Assembly: GCA_963835085.1 (NCBI GenBank)
Contig: CAWIED010000001.1
Location: 2,108,001-2,172,000 of the forward strand
Source of the DNA: JBDIAG01 sp963835085
GTDB taxonomy: Bacteria; Actinomycetota; Actinomycetes; Actinomycetales; CAWJMD01
DNA: 64,000 nucleotides
Direction: 5' to 3'
Shown one piece after another: positions 16,311 to 25,018 of the stretch. Numbering within the stretch: position 1 is the first letter of the stretch; every line of letters begins with the position of its first letter. The notes below the pieces were generated by a model. The model did no database searches. It had not been told where the DNA came from and was given only the letters and a program-made list of their open reading frames with translations. The translations under genes were made by a program, and so were the position numbers.

Positions 16311-18710
16311 CTAGCTGTTCGGCTCCCAGGTCGCGGCAGCCATCAGAGCGCCCACTACCGCACCGGTGCGAGCCGCCGACAGCTTGCCCGCCGGGTGGCC
16401 GTCGGCATCGGCTTCGCCCACATAGAGCACGTCCACCGCGCGACCGGCGTGAGTGGAGATATGCGCACTGTGCACGTCGACGTGCAGCTCGTGCAGCGTC
16501 CGGCCCAGCGCATGCAGCAGGCCCGGACGATCGACTGCCCTGACCTCCAGCACCGTGGCGTCGGTGGAGGCGTCGGGCAGCACGATCACGCGGGGACTCG
16601 TGCCTCCCGGATCGCTGATCCGTCCGGGGCGCCACGACGCCTCACGGCGAGCGAGGCGCGCGAGCGGCTGCAGATCGCCGACGGCCAACCGGTTGAGGCC
16701 GGTCCGCAGGACGGCCGCGTCGGGGGCGGTGTGACTCGACGGCAGAGACCAGGTGTCCACGGCCACCCCGTCGACCGTGCGGATCAACGCGGAGCGCACG
16801 TTGAGCCCGTGCGCGGCCAGCAGCCCGGCCACATCGGCGAACAGTCCGGGTCGGTCGGGGGCCACCACGGTCACCGCCTGACCTCCGTCGAGCTCGCTGA
16901 CCACCACGTTCAGCTCCTGGTCGTGACGGGCGGCCAGCACCAGCGAGTGCTCGGCATCGGTCAACGGGCCAGGACCGGCCGGCGGTTCCCCAGCCATCCG
17001 GCCGCGGCAGCGGGCCACGAGGTCGTCCACCAGGCGCCGACGCCACGGCGTCCAGGCGGCAGGTCCGGCCGCCAGCGCATCGGCCTCGGTCAGAGCGCGC
17101 AGCAACGCAAGTACGTCGTCGCGATGGCCGACGGCCTCCAGCAGGGCGTCGACGGTGCGCGGATCGTCGGGATCACGCCGCGTCGCCAGCTCCACGAGGG
17201 TGAGGTGCTGCCGCACGAGGCGCTCCACCAGGCGAGCCTCCTCCAGGCTCAGCCCGAGCCTGACCACCACCCGGAAGGCGATGGGCGCCCCCACCTGCGA
17301 GTGATCGTGGGCACCCGCTCGTTTGCCGATGTCGTGCAGCAAGGCGGCCAATAGCAACAGGTCAGGGCGCGCTACCCGGTCGGTCATCGCCGCGGCCTCG
17401 ACGCAGGTCTGGATCGCGTGCCGGTCGACTGTGTACCGGTGAACGGCATTGCGCTGCGGCCGGTTTCGCACACCCGCCCATTCCGGCAGCCACTGCGTCA
17501 CCAAGCCCGCCTGGTCGAGGGTCTCCCACACTCCGACGAGGTTCTCCCCCGCCCCGAGCAGCCGTAGCAACGCCTCGCGGCTCTCCTGCGACCAGGCGCC
17601 CGGCGCGCCTTCGGCGGTGTCCAGATTGATCCAGCCGCCCGCCTGCTCGGCCATTCCTTGTGCGAGGTGGGCGGCGGTCACCGGTGACAGCGGCAGCCCG
17701 TTCCAGGCGGCGGCCGCGGCGGCCCGCACGGCCAAGGTCCGATCGGTGCTGGGATGCGCTTGCGCCGACAGGCACAACTCCCCTTCGTGCTCGGCCAGGC
17801 CGGGCTCGATCTGCCGAAGCTGCGGGCGTTGGCGACGCAGCCCACGCCGGCGGGCGGTCGCCCCGCGGGCGCGTCTCAGCGTGACGTCGAGGCTGTAGCG
17901 CACGGTGCGTGCGGCCTCGCACACCACCGCCAGCAGCTCGTCGGCGTCGTCGAGGCCAAGGGCCACCGCCACGGCATCCTGCTCCGGCAGCAGCAGCCGC
18001 TCACCCGGCTTGCCGGTGACGGCGTGCAGGGCGTCGCGCACGTCGAGCAGCCGGTGGGTAGCGGCGCTGACGGAGTAGCCGCTCATCGCGTAACCGTGCG
18101 GTAGGTCGGCGAGCCAGGTGGCCACCAGGGCGTGCAGCACCACCACGTCGCGCAGGCCGCCGCGCGCCTCCTTGAGGTCGCCTTCGATGAGGTAGGCCAG
18201 CTCGCCGGCCAGGGCCGAGCGTTCGGCCAGGGAGTCGACGATCTCGTCGACCCGATTGCGCGCGTTCTTGCGCCACTGCTCGCGCACCGCCTCGCGGGTG
18301 CGCAACGCGAGGCCTGCGTCGCCGGCCACCGCGCGCAGGTCGAGCATTCCGATGGCCGCCGCGAGATCGGTGGCGGCCACGTCCTTGCACTGGCTCACTG
18401 AGCGCACGGCATGGTCGATGCGAACTCCGCTGTCCCACAGGGGATACCAGAGCGAGTCGGCGAAAGCGGTGAGGTTTGCCGGGGAGAGCGCCTTGTTGTC
18501 GTGCAACAGCACCAGGTCGAGATCGCTCGCCGGTCCGGCATCGCGGCGCGCGTGTGAGCCCACCGCCACGAGGGCAACCCCTTCGGTGGGCACGTCCGCG
18601 GCGATGTCGCTCCAGAGCGCGCCCAGTTCGGTGTCCACCAGGCGGGCCAGGGCCTCCCGGCGAGCAGGGCCTGCGGTGGGATCGGCCAGGCCGGAGCGCA
18701 CGGCCATCAC
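16311..18710 (-). CDS. glnD: PII uridylyl/adenylyl-transferase GlnD
   Basis: GlnD modifies and demodifies the PII protein encoded upstream in response to nitrogen status; in actinobacteria the modification is adenylylation. The 799-residue protein has the nucleotidyltransferase site GSHARRDAGPASDLDLVLL (about 51-69), an HD phosphohydrolase domain with LLHDIGKRAGAHDHS, and two C-terminal ACT domains (AVTVVAPDRPGLFADVAG and VRAVDRPGLLHALGR). The listed start is GTG 18710 (ATG at 18707). The frame stays open upstream to the glnK stop and contains DLRRDRL, so a rare CTG start overlapping that stop is possible. Last gene of amtB-glnK-glnD. Confidence 0.95.
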   Translation of the reverse strand: MMAVRSGLADPTAGPARREALARLVDTELGALWSDIAADVPTEGVALVAVGSHARRDAGPASDLDLVLLHDNKALSPANLTAFADSLWYPLWDSGVRIDHAVRSVSQCKDVAATDLAAAIGMLDLRAVAGDAGLALRTREAVREQWRKNARNRVDEIVDSLAERSALAGELAYLIEGDLKEARGGLRDVVVLHALVATWLADLPHGYAMSGYSVSAATHRLLDVRDALHAVTGKPGERLLLPEQDAVAVALGLDDADELLAVVCEAARTVRYSLDVTLRRARGATARRRGLRRQRPQLRQIEPGLAEHEGELCLSAQAHPSTDRTLAVRAAAAAAWNGLPLSPVTAAHLAQGMAEQAGGWINLDTAEGAPGAWSQESREALLRLLGAGENLVGVWETLDQAGLVTQWLPEWAGVRNRPQRNAVHRYTVDRHAIQTCVEAAAMTDRVARPDLLLLAALLHDIGKRAGAHDHSQVGAPIAFRVVVRLGLSLEEARLVERLVRQHLTLVELATRRDPDDPRTVDALLEAVGHRDDVLALLRALTEADALAAGPAAWTPWRRRLVDDLVARCRGRMAGEPPAGPGPLTDAEHSLVLAARHDQELNVVVSELDGGQAVTVVAPDRPGLFADVAGLLAAHGLNVRSALIRTVDGVAVDTWSLPSSHTAPDAAVLRTGLNRLAVGDLQPLARLARREASWRPGRISDPGGTSPRVIVLPDASTDATVLEVRAVDRPGLLHALGRTLHELHVDVHSAHISTHAGRAVDVLYVGEADADGHPAGKLSAARTGAVVGALMAAATWEPNS

Positions 18711-18775
18711 GAGGCGATCGCGTCGCAGGTCTGCCCGACCTGCGACGCGACCGTCGTCGTGCCACTGGGTAGTGC

Positions 18776-19114
18776 TCAGAGCGCGTCCAGCCCGCGTTCG
18801 CCCGTACGCACTCGGGCGACGTCGTCCACCGGCATGACCCAGACCTTCCCGTCGCCGATCCGGCCGGTCTGCGCCGCCTTGACGATCACATCGACGATGT
18901 CGGCGGCGTCGACGTCGTCGACGATCACCTCCAGCCGCACCTTGGGCACCAGGTCGACGGTGTACTCCGCACCGCGGTATACCTCGGTGTGGCCACGCTG
19001 GCGGCCGTAGCCGTTCGCTTCGCTGACCGTCATGCCCTGTACCCCGAACGACTCCAGGGCCGACTTCACGTCATCGAGTTTGTGCGGCTTGATCACTGCG
19101 GTGACGAGCTTCAT
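18776..19114 (-). CDS. glnK: Nitrogen regulatory protein PII
   Basis: This 112-residue trimeric signal protein binds ATP/ADP and 2-oxoglutarate and gates AmtB. The T-loop is intact with the modified residue Y51 in RGAEYTVDL; the C-terminal KVWVMPVDDVARVRTGE block is the second PII signature. A strong AAGGAGG precedes the ATG, which overlaps the amtB stop (ATGA). The order amtB-glnK-glnD is the conserved nitrogen-sensing operon of actinobacteria. Confidence 0.97.
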   Translation of the reverse strand: MKLVTAVIKPHKLDDVKSALESFGVQGMTVSEANGYGRQRGHTEVYRGAEYTVDLVPKVRLEVIVDDVDAADIVDVIVKAAQTGRIGDGKVWVMPVDDVARVRTGERGLDAL

Positions 19115-20457
19115 GCTGAGACCTCCTTGCGAGCGCCCACGTTCTCTTCCGCTGTCGAACGGCCCAGGCTCGGACGGTGCCCGAGGCCACCGCCGCCGAA
19201 GCCGCCGAAGTCGTAACTCTGCTCGGCATGCTCGGCAGCGTCGATGCCGGCGATCTCGTCGTCGTCACTGACCCGCAGGTTCATCACCTTGTGCAGGATG
19301 AAGCCAATGATCAGGGTCACGATGAACGAGTACAGCAGGACGGCCAACGCACCGACGGCCTGCCGCCACAGCTGGTCGACGCCCCCACCGTAGAACAGCC
19401 CGGACACACCGGCAGGGGCGGCCTTCGTCGCGAGCAGGCCGACCGACAAGGTGCCCCAGAGGCCGCCGACGAGGTGCACGCCGACCACGTCGAGGGAGTC
19501 GTCATACCCGAGCTTGTACTTCAGGCCGATCGCGAGGGCGCACACGACGCCGGCCACCGCGCCCAGGATGATCGCGCCGATCGGCGAGACCGCCGAACAC
19601 GACGGGGTGATGGCCACCAGACCGGCCACGATGCCCGAGGCAGCGCCCAACGATGTGGCGTGCCCGTCGCGGATCCGCTCGGTCGCGAGCCACCCCAGGC
19701 ACGCCGCACCGGTGGCGACCATGGTGTTGATCCACACCACGGCCGCGGTGTTGTTGGCGAGCAGGGCGGAGCCGGCGTTGAAGCCGAACCAGCCGAACCA
19801 GAGCAGGCCGGCGCCGATCATCACCAGCGGCAGGTTGTGCGGGCGCATCAGGTCGGTGCCGAAGCCGCGCCGCTTGCCGAGGACGAGGGCAAGGGCCAGA
19901 CCCGCCACACCGGCATTGATGTGCACCGCGGTGCCGCCCGCAAAGTCGATCACCTTGAGGTTGTTGGCTATCCAGCCGCCCACGTGCGAGCCGTCGGCAC
20001 TGCTGAAGTCGAACACCCAGTGCGCGACGGGGAAGTAGACCAGGGTGACCCAGATGGCGCCGAAGATCATCCAGCCGGAGAACTTCATCCGGTCGGCGAC
20101 CGCACCGGAGATCAGGGCCAGGGTGATGATGGCGAAGACGGCCTGGAACCCGACGAAGGCCAGGACGGGGACACCGCCGGCCTTGGACGTGGTGTCCTCC
20201 ATCAGGCCCTTGAGGCCGAGGAACTCCGTCGGGCTTCCGAGGAGACCGCCGCCGATGTCGTTGCCGAAGGAGAACGAGTAGCCGTAGAGCACCCACAGGA
20301 CGCTGACCAGCGCCATGGCGCCGAACGACATCATCATCATGTTGAGGACGCTCTTGGAGCGGACCATGCCGCCGTAGAAGAGTGCCAGACCTGGCGTCAT
20401 CAACAGCACCAAGGCGGCGCTGGTGAGGAGCCAGGCGGTGTCACCGGTGTTTACCAC
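19111..20457 (-). CDS. amtB: Ammonium transporter AmtB
   Basis: This 448-residue membrane channel for ammonium has about 11 helices. The ammonium transporter signature DFAGGTAVHINAGVAGLALAL (quoted region about 182-202) holds the first pore histidine, and VHLVGGLWGTLSVG the second. GTG at 20457 was chosen because AGGAGG lies 8 nt upstream; the longer frame to 20541 starts with a non-homologous Arg/Pro stretch. A GlnR-type box lies 123 bp upstream. The stop overlaps glnK. Confidence 0.95.
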   Translation of the reverse strand: MVNTGDTAWLLTSAALVLLMTPGLALFYGGMVRSKSVLNMMMMSFGAMALVSVLWVLYGYSFSFGNDIGGGLLGSPTEFLGLKGLMEDTTSKAGGVPVLAFVGFQAVFAIITLALISGAVADRMKFSGWMIFGAIWVTLVYFPVAHWVFDFSSADGSHVGGWIANNLKVIDFAGGTAVHINAGVAGLALALVLGKRRGFGTDLMRPHNLPLVMIGAGLLWFGWFGFNAGSALLANNTAAVVWINTMVATGAACLGWLATERIRDGHATSLGAASGIVAGLVAITPSCSAVSPIGAIILGAVAGVVCALAIGLKYKLGYDDSLDVVGVHLVGGLWGTLSVGLLATKAAPAGVSGLFYGGGVDQLWRQAVGALAVLLYSFIVTLIIGFILHKVMNLRVSDDDEIAGIDAAEHAEQSYDFGGFGGGGLGHRPSLGRSTAEENVGARKEVSA

Positions 20458-20805
20458 CAGAGGACCTCCTGGGATTTGGGGCCAACCGGCCTGGGCCGGT
20501 CGGTGTCTTGGTTCGCGTCGCGGAGGTGCGACCTGGCTCAACGGTGCGGCTCCTGTGTTACGGGCACAGGTCAGGTTGTGTTTCCTTCATGTAACGTGCG
20601 GCGACGGCACGTGAACTGTGTGTGACGCTCACCCGAATGTCCGCCTTGGGTGCGATCTGTGGCACACGCAGCTCGTCGCGGCCCTGCGGCACCGCCGTCC
20701 AAGGCGTTGTGACTCGCCAGAGCTGCACCACCAATCCCAGGTGGCACAGCCGGCTTCTTCGGCAGGAGCCGGGCCTGCTTGGGTCAGGATGCGAGAGCCC
20801 GGCGG
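20458..20805. other. amtB leader and promoter region
   Basis: This 348-bp gap between amtB and the PPOX gene contains the GlnR-type box (20580-20595) and the hairpin ACCGGCC-TG-GGCCGGT (20485-20500) in the amtB leader, just upstream of its ribosome site. The part nearest the PPOX gene (20640-20800) shows no recognisable feature. Confidence 0.5.
20580..20595 (-). promoter_or_regulatory. GlnR-type nitrogen box
   Basis: On the minus strand the sequence GTTAC-N6-GAAAC matches the actinomycete GlnR half-box pair (gTnAC-n6-GaAAC). A second, weaker GTAAC occurs about 22 bp further along towards amtB. GlnR is known to activate amtB-glnK-glnD under nitrogen limitation in related bacteria, so this site fits the operon. 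No glnR gene is in the window. Confidence 0.6.
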
Positions 20806-21291
20806 CTACAGCTGGGCCTCGTCGAGCCGGCTGGCGACGTCTTGCGGAAAGCCGCCGGCGGCGATAGGCCCCCACCTGGTCGGGGTGATCCGGATCAACG
20901 CCTTGCCCTGCAGTGTCATGGCCCGGCGGTACTCGTCCCAGTCGGGATGCTCACCGGCGATGCAGCGGTAATAGTCCACCAGGCCCTCCAGTGCCTGGGG
21001 CAGCTCCAGCACCTCCGCCTCACCGTCCACCTGCACCCAGGGGCCGCTGAAATCGTCGGACAGTACGCACACGGACACCTCTGAATGCTTCGCCGCATTG
21101 CGTGTCTTGGCCCGTCCGGGGTAGGTAGACGTGACGATCCGGCCCTGGTCGTCCACACCTGCCGTGACCGGCGAGATCTGCGGCCGGCCGTCTGCGCGCC
21201 GGGTGACCAGCAGCAGGTGATGGCGAGGGCGCACGAAGTCGAGCAGTTCCGCCAGCTCGACGTGCCTGTTGGTGGCAATGGTTCGTGCCAT
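20806..21291 (-). CDS. PPOX-class F420-dependent oxidoreductase-like protein
   Basis: This 161-residue split-barrel protein of the pyridoxamine-phosphate-oxidase superfamily has features of the PPOX-class F420 group (HLLLVTRRADGRPQISPVTAG, about 26-46; KTRNAAKHSEVSVCVLSDDF). These use F420 or flavin for two-electron reductions. The ATG has GAGGAG 8-9 nt upstream. The window also encodes CofC for F420 synthesis, so F420 is likely available. Substrate unknown. Confidence 0.82.
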   Translation of the reverse strand: MARTIATNRHVELAELLDFVRPRHHLLLVTRRADGRPQISPVTAGVDDQGRIVTSTYPGRAKTRNAAKHSEVSVCVLSDDFSGPWVQVDGEAEVLELPQALEGLVDYYRCIAGEHPDWDEYRRAMTLQGKALIRITPTRWGPIAAGGFPQDVASRLDEAQL

Positions 21292-21408
21292 GGCTGTGTC
21301 TCCTCATCGCAATGCCGCGGACAGGTCACTCCGGCGGCACTGGCCGCCCGGGGAATCCACTGCCGGCTGCGGCCGCCGACTTTCGCGCACGACGCTAGCG
21401 TGTCCAGC

Positions 21409-22266
21409 ATGGACACCTTCCCGTTGGGACGCTTCTCCGTCGCGCGCGTCGGCTTCGGCGCCATGCAACTGCCCGGGCCGGGGGTCTTCGGACCGCCTCG
21501 TGACCACGACCAGGCGGTGGCGGTGCTCCGTCGTGCTGTGCAGCTCGGGGTCAACCACATCGACACCTCGCAGTACTACGGCCCGAAGGTGAGCAATGAG
21601 CTCATCCGCGAGGCTCTCCACCCGTACCCGGCGGACTTGGCGATCGTGAGCAAGGTGGGCGCGCGTCGCGACGAGGCGGGGGCCTGGCTGCCGTTGGAGA
21701 CGCCCGCCGAGCTGCGCGCCGACATCGAGGCCAACCTGCAGACCCTGGGCACCGACCAGCTCGCGGCGGTGAACCTGCGGATGATGGAGTCCGACGGGCC
21801 TGACCAGCTTTTCGACGACTGGCTGGGCGCGATGATCGCCGCCCGCGACGACGGCCTCATCGCCGGCATCGGGCTCAGCAACATCACCACCGAGCATCTG
21901 CATCATGCCTTGCAGCGCACCGAGATCGTCGAGGTGCAGAATCCGTTCAACCTGCTCGACCGCTCCTCGCAGCCGGTGCTCGACGAGTGCACCGCGCGAG
22001 GGATCGCCTTCGTCCCGTTCTTCCCGCTCGGATCCGCCTTCAACGCTGAGAACCCGGTGTTGGGCCATGAGGTCGTCCGGGCCACGGCAGCCAGGCTCGG
22101 CCGCACGCCGGCCCAGGTCGTGCTGGCCTGGACATTGGGGGTGGCGCCGAACGTGTTGCTGATCCCTGGGACGTCGTCGATCGCCCACCTGGAAGAGAAC
22201 CTGGCGGTCGCCGAGATCGACCTTGACGCGGACACCCGGGCCGCACTCGACGCCGTCGGTTCCTGA
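21409..22266 (+). CDS. Aldo/keto reductase
   Basis: This 285-residue NADPH-dependent (beta/alpha)8 enzyme reduces aldehydes or ketones. The N-terminal VGFGAMQLPGPGVFGPP, the catalytic Asp and Tyr in HIDTSQYYG (about 47-55) and Lys in IVSKVGARRD are visible, as is the cofactor-binding end IPGTSSIAHLEENL. The ATG at 21409 is preceded by TAGCGT exactly 7 nt upstream with no Shine-Dalgarno, so a leaderless mRNA is likely; the longer frame upstream overlaps the divergent PPOX gene. Physiological substrate unknown. Confidence 0.9.
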   Translation: MDTFPLGRFSVARVGFGAMQLPGPGVFGPPRDHDQAVAVLRRAVQLGVNHIDTSQYYGPKVSNELIREALHPYPADLAIVSKVGARRDEAGAWLPLETPAELRADIEANLQTLGTDQLAAVNLRMMESDGPDQLFDDWLGAMIAARDDGLIAGIGLSNITTEHLHHALQRTEIVEVQNPFNLLDRSSQPVLDECTARGIAFVPFFPLGSAFNAENPVLGHEVVRATAARLGRTPAQVVLAWTLGVAPNVLLIPGTSSIAHLEENLAVAEIDLDADTRAALDAVGS

Positions 22267-22370
22267 CCCGAGGCGTCCGCGCAAGCTGTCGTTGCCCGGC
22301 ACCCGGGCATCGTGGCCCAGCGCACGGAAAGGGGTTGACGTCGGCCCGCCCCGCCCGATTGGCTCCTCCC

Positions 22371-23138
22371 ATGCGCAAAGTTGCCTTGGTCCGCCCGCCC
22401 GGTCCCCGCCTGGCCGAAGGACTCCTCACCCACCTCGATCGTGTAGACCTCGATGTCGATCTGGCCCGGCGACAGTGGCAGGACTACGTGGATGCCTTGC
22501 ACTCGGCCGGCTGGCAGACGGTGGAGGTGCCGAGCGCCGACGACTGCCCCGATGCGGTGTTCATCGAGGACACCGTCGTCGCGTACGGCGACCTGGCCGT
22601 GATCACTCACCCCGGCGCACCGGAGCGGCAGCCCGAGACCGCCGCCGTCGAAGACACGGTGCGCTCGCTCGGCTACCGGGTTGCTCATATCGAGGGTGAT
22701 CTCGATGGTGGTGACGTGCTCAAGTACGGCGGAACCGTCTGGGTGGGCGCCGGCGGGCGCACGGATGCGGCCGGAATCGCCTCGCTCGCGGAACATCTGG
22801 ACGAGTTCGGCGCGAAGGTGGTGGCAGTGCCGCTCACCAAGGTGCTGCACCTGAAGTCGGCGGTGACCGCGCTACCCGACGGCACCGTGATCGGCTATCC
22901 GCCACTCGTCGACGATCCGTCGGTGTTCGACAGCTTCCGTGCCGTGCCCGAAGAGGCCGGCTCCCACGTGGTGCTGCTCGACGACAATGTGCTGCTCATG
23001 GCCGCCAGCGCTCCGCGCACGGCCGAGGCCTTCCGTGCCGAGGGCTACCAGGTGGTGAGCGTCGACATCAGCGAGTTCGAGAAGCTCGAGGGCTGCGTAA
23101 CGTGCCTGTCGGTGCGACTGCGGGGCGCACCCGACTGA
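22371..23138 (+). CDS. ddaH: Dimethylarginine dimethylaminohydrolase-like enzyme
   Basis: This 255-residue member of the guanidino-group-modifying superfamily has the catalytic His in LHLKSAVTALPDG (about 162) and the catalytic Cys in EGCVTCLSVRL near the end. The Asp/Glu substrate contacts fit DAVFIEDTVV and EGDLDGGDVL. DDAH converts methylated arginines to citrulline and an amine; a related amidino hydrolase activity cannot be excluded. The ATG at 22371 gives the usual length. TTGACG (22335-22340) and GATTGG (22357-22362) could form its promoter, placing the 5' end near the start codon. Confidence 0.88.
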   Translation: MRKVALVRPPGPRLAEGLLTHLDRVDLDVDLARRQWQDYVDALHSAGWQTVEVPSADDCPDAVFIEDTVVAYGDLAVITHPGAPERQPETAAVEDTVRSLGYRVAHIEGDLDGGDVLKYGGTVWVGAGGRTDAAGIASLAEHLDEFGAKVVAVPLTKVLHLKSAVTALPDGTVIGYPPLVDDPSVFDSFRAVPEEAGSHVVLLDDNVLLMAASAPRTAEAFRAEGYQVVSVDISEFEKLEGCVTCLSVRLRGAPD

Positions 23139-23220
23139 CGAGTCCGGCGAGCGCTGCCCAGGAGCCCGCGCGGCGCTCGCGGCGCAATCGGCCGAGCCGC
23201 CATCGCACTCTCCTGTTCGC

Positions 23221-23261
23221 CGCTATGTCGCTGCCCCGACCCGCGGGGCAGCGACATAGCG
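23221..23261. repeat. 41-bp palindrome, dispersed family copy 2
   Basis: Perfect 18-bp arms (CGCTATGTCGCTGCCCCG and its complement) flank a 5-nt loop. It lies between the convergent ddaH and ftsY genes. Relative to the copies at 1423 and 35314 the stem changes at several positions, yet every change is compensated on the other arm, so pairing is what is kept. Confidence 0.8.
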
Positions 23262-23361
23262 CCTGCAAGCGACCCCGCGCTCAGCCCACCCCGCCCACAG
23301 CGGCCCTCTCGCCCGCGGCCCAGCTGCCACACACTCGCGCGCTGTGGGCGCGCTCCAGCCC

Positions 23362-24528
23362 TCAGCCCAGCAGAGCGTCGACGAAGGTCTCTGCCTCGAA
23401 CGGAGCGAGATCGTCCGCTCCCTCACCCAAGCCCACGAGCTTCACCGGCACCCCCAGCTCACGCTGCACGGCCACGACGATGCCGCCCTTGGCGGTGCCG
23501 TCGAGCTTGGTGAGCACGATGCCCGTCACGTTCACTACCTCAGCGAAGACCTGCGCTTGCCGCATGCCGTTCTGGCCCGTGGTGGCATCGAGGACGAGAA
23601 GCACCTCGTCGATCTTCTCCCCCGCCATGGCCTTCTCAGCGACCCGCTTCACCTTGCCGAGCTCGTCCATCAGGCCGGCCTTGTTCTGCAGCCGGCCGGC
23701 GGTATCGATCACGACCACGTCAGCTTCCTGCTGGATGCCGGCGGTGACCGCGTCGAAGGCCACCGCCGCCGGGTCGGCGCCCTCCTTGAACGAACGCACG
23801 GTGGGCACGCCCACCCGATCGCCCCACGTCGTGAGCTGGTCGGCAGCGGCCGCCCGGAACGTGTCGGCGGCCCCGAGGATCACGTCCTTGTCCTGCGCCA
23901 CGAGCACTCTGGCGAGCTTGCCCACAGTGGTGGTCTTGCCCGTCCCGTTCACGCCCACGACCAGCACCACCGCCGGGCGGAACCCCTGCCGCTGCACGGC
24001 CAGCGAACGATCCATGGTCGGGTCGAGGAGGCTCACGAGCTCCTCGCGCAGCATGCTCTTCACGTGCACGGGATCACGGGTCCCGTCCACGGCGACCCGG
24101 GTGCGCAACCGGTCGACCAGCTCGGTGGTGGGACCCATGCCGAGATCGGCGAGCAGAAGGGTGTCCTCGATCTCCTCCCAGGTGGCCTCGTCGACACGGT
24201 CGCGGGTGAGCAGCGCCAGCAGACCCTGGCCGAGGGCAGAGTTCGAGCGAGCAAGCCGGGCACGCAGCCGCTGCATGCGACCCGCGACCGGGTCGGGCCG
24301 CTCCCGTGCCTGCGTCGGGGTGAGGAGTACGTCCCCCTCGGACAGCTGGGTCTGTTTGTCAGACTCTGCCGGAGCCAGCGTGTCGGTGCCGCCTCCGCCG
24401 CCGACACCCCCGGACGGGAGTGTGCCGGCGTGCCGGGATGGTCGACGCAGTAAAGCCGCTACCCCACCGCCGATGACGACCAGGACGACGACGACGAGGG
24501 CAAGGATCAGTTCGAGGGAGGAACTCAC
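23362..24528 (-). CDS. ftsY: Signal recognition particle receptor FtsY
   Basis: FtsY is the membrane-associated GTPase that receives Ffh-ribosome complexes. The 388-residue protein starts with a hydrophobic helix (about 5-27, LILALVVVVLVVIGGGVAALL), a membrane anchor common in actinobacterial FtsY, then a short acidic/Pro linker and the NG domain with GVNGTGKTTTVGKLA (about 188-202), DTAGRLQNK and TKLDGTAKGG. GTG start at 24528. It follows smc on the same strand, separated by a small membrane-protein gene. Confidence 0.97.
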   Translation of the reverse strand: MSSSLELILALVVVVLVVIGGGVAALLRRPSRHAGTLPSGGVGGGGGTDTLAPAESDKQTQLSEGDVLLTPTQARERPDPVAGRMQRLRARLARSNSALGQGLLALLTRDRVDEATWEEIEDTLLLADLGMGPTTELVDRLRTRVAVDGTRDPVHVKSMLREELVSLLDPTMDRSLAVQRQGFRPAVVLVVGVNGTGKTTTVGKLARVLVAQDKDVILGAADTFRAAAADQLTTWGDRVGVPTVRSFKEGADPAAVAFDAVTAGIQQEADVVVIDTAGRLQNKAGLMDELGKVKRVAEKAMAGEKIDEVLLVLDATTGQNGMRQAQVFAEVVNVTGIVLTKLDGTAKGGIVVAVQRELGVPVKLVGLGEGADDLAPFEAETFVDALLG

Positions 24529-24591
24529 GGTAAGCCAGTCTCCCAGACAACGGCGGGCACCTCGTCCCGCTGCCGCCCAGACCAGGTCACG

Positions 24592-24858
24592 TCAGCGAGC
24601 GTGTCGCGGCCCGTTGGTGGGAGCCGTCCAGCCCACGGGGCTGCGCAGCCGCTGGCCCGGCTCCATCTCGCCGACCGGGCGGGCTTCACCCTTGCGCCCG
24701 GCAAGGGAGGCTGCGCGCCGGCGGGCAACGTCCATCCGATCCATGCCGGTCTGGCTGAGCATCGTCTTGCCCGCCCGCAGTTGGGGCAAAGCGACCAACC
24801 CCATCACAAGAAACGACAGAAGCAGCATGAAGACCATGGTGATGAGGACGACTGACAC
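24592..24858 (-). CDS. Small single-pass membrane protein
   Basis: This 88-residue protein has one N-terminal transmembrane helix (about 2-24, VVLITMVFMLLLSFLVMGLV) and a basic Arg-rich cytoplasmic tail (MDVARRRAASLAGRKGE). The GTG at 24858 was chosen because it puts the helix at the N-terminus; the longer frame overlaps smc. A weak GAGAG is the only ribosome-site candidate. It lies between smc and ftsY on the same strand. No family is recognised. Confidence 0.55.
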   Translation of the reverse strand: MSVVLITMVFMLLLSFLVMGLVALPQLRAGKTMLSQTGMDRMDVARRRAASLAGRKGEARPVGEMEPGQRLRSPVGWTAPTNGPRHAR

Positions 24859-25018
24859 GTGTTCCACTCTCGCAAATCGAGGGGCGTTTAGTCCACTTCC
24901 CCGCATAGAACGACCCGACTGGTCGCGGATCTCACACAGCGTCGTCTCAGCAGGTGCTACCTGCCTTCTCGAAACGTGCACAAGGCCACGGTCGAGCACA
25001 ACGCGAGTTGCCGGGGGC

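Noticed and set aside
19177..20625. 482-codon plus-strand frame opposite amtB
   Set aside because: His/Asp/Glu-rich composition typical of the reverse complement of a membrane-protein gene.
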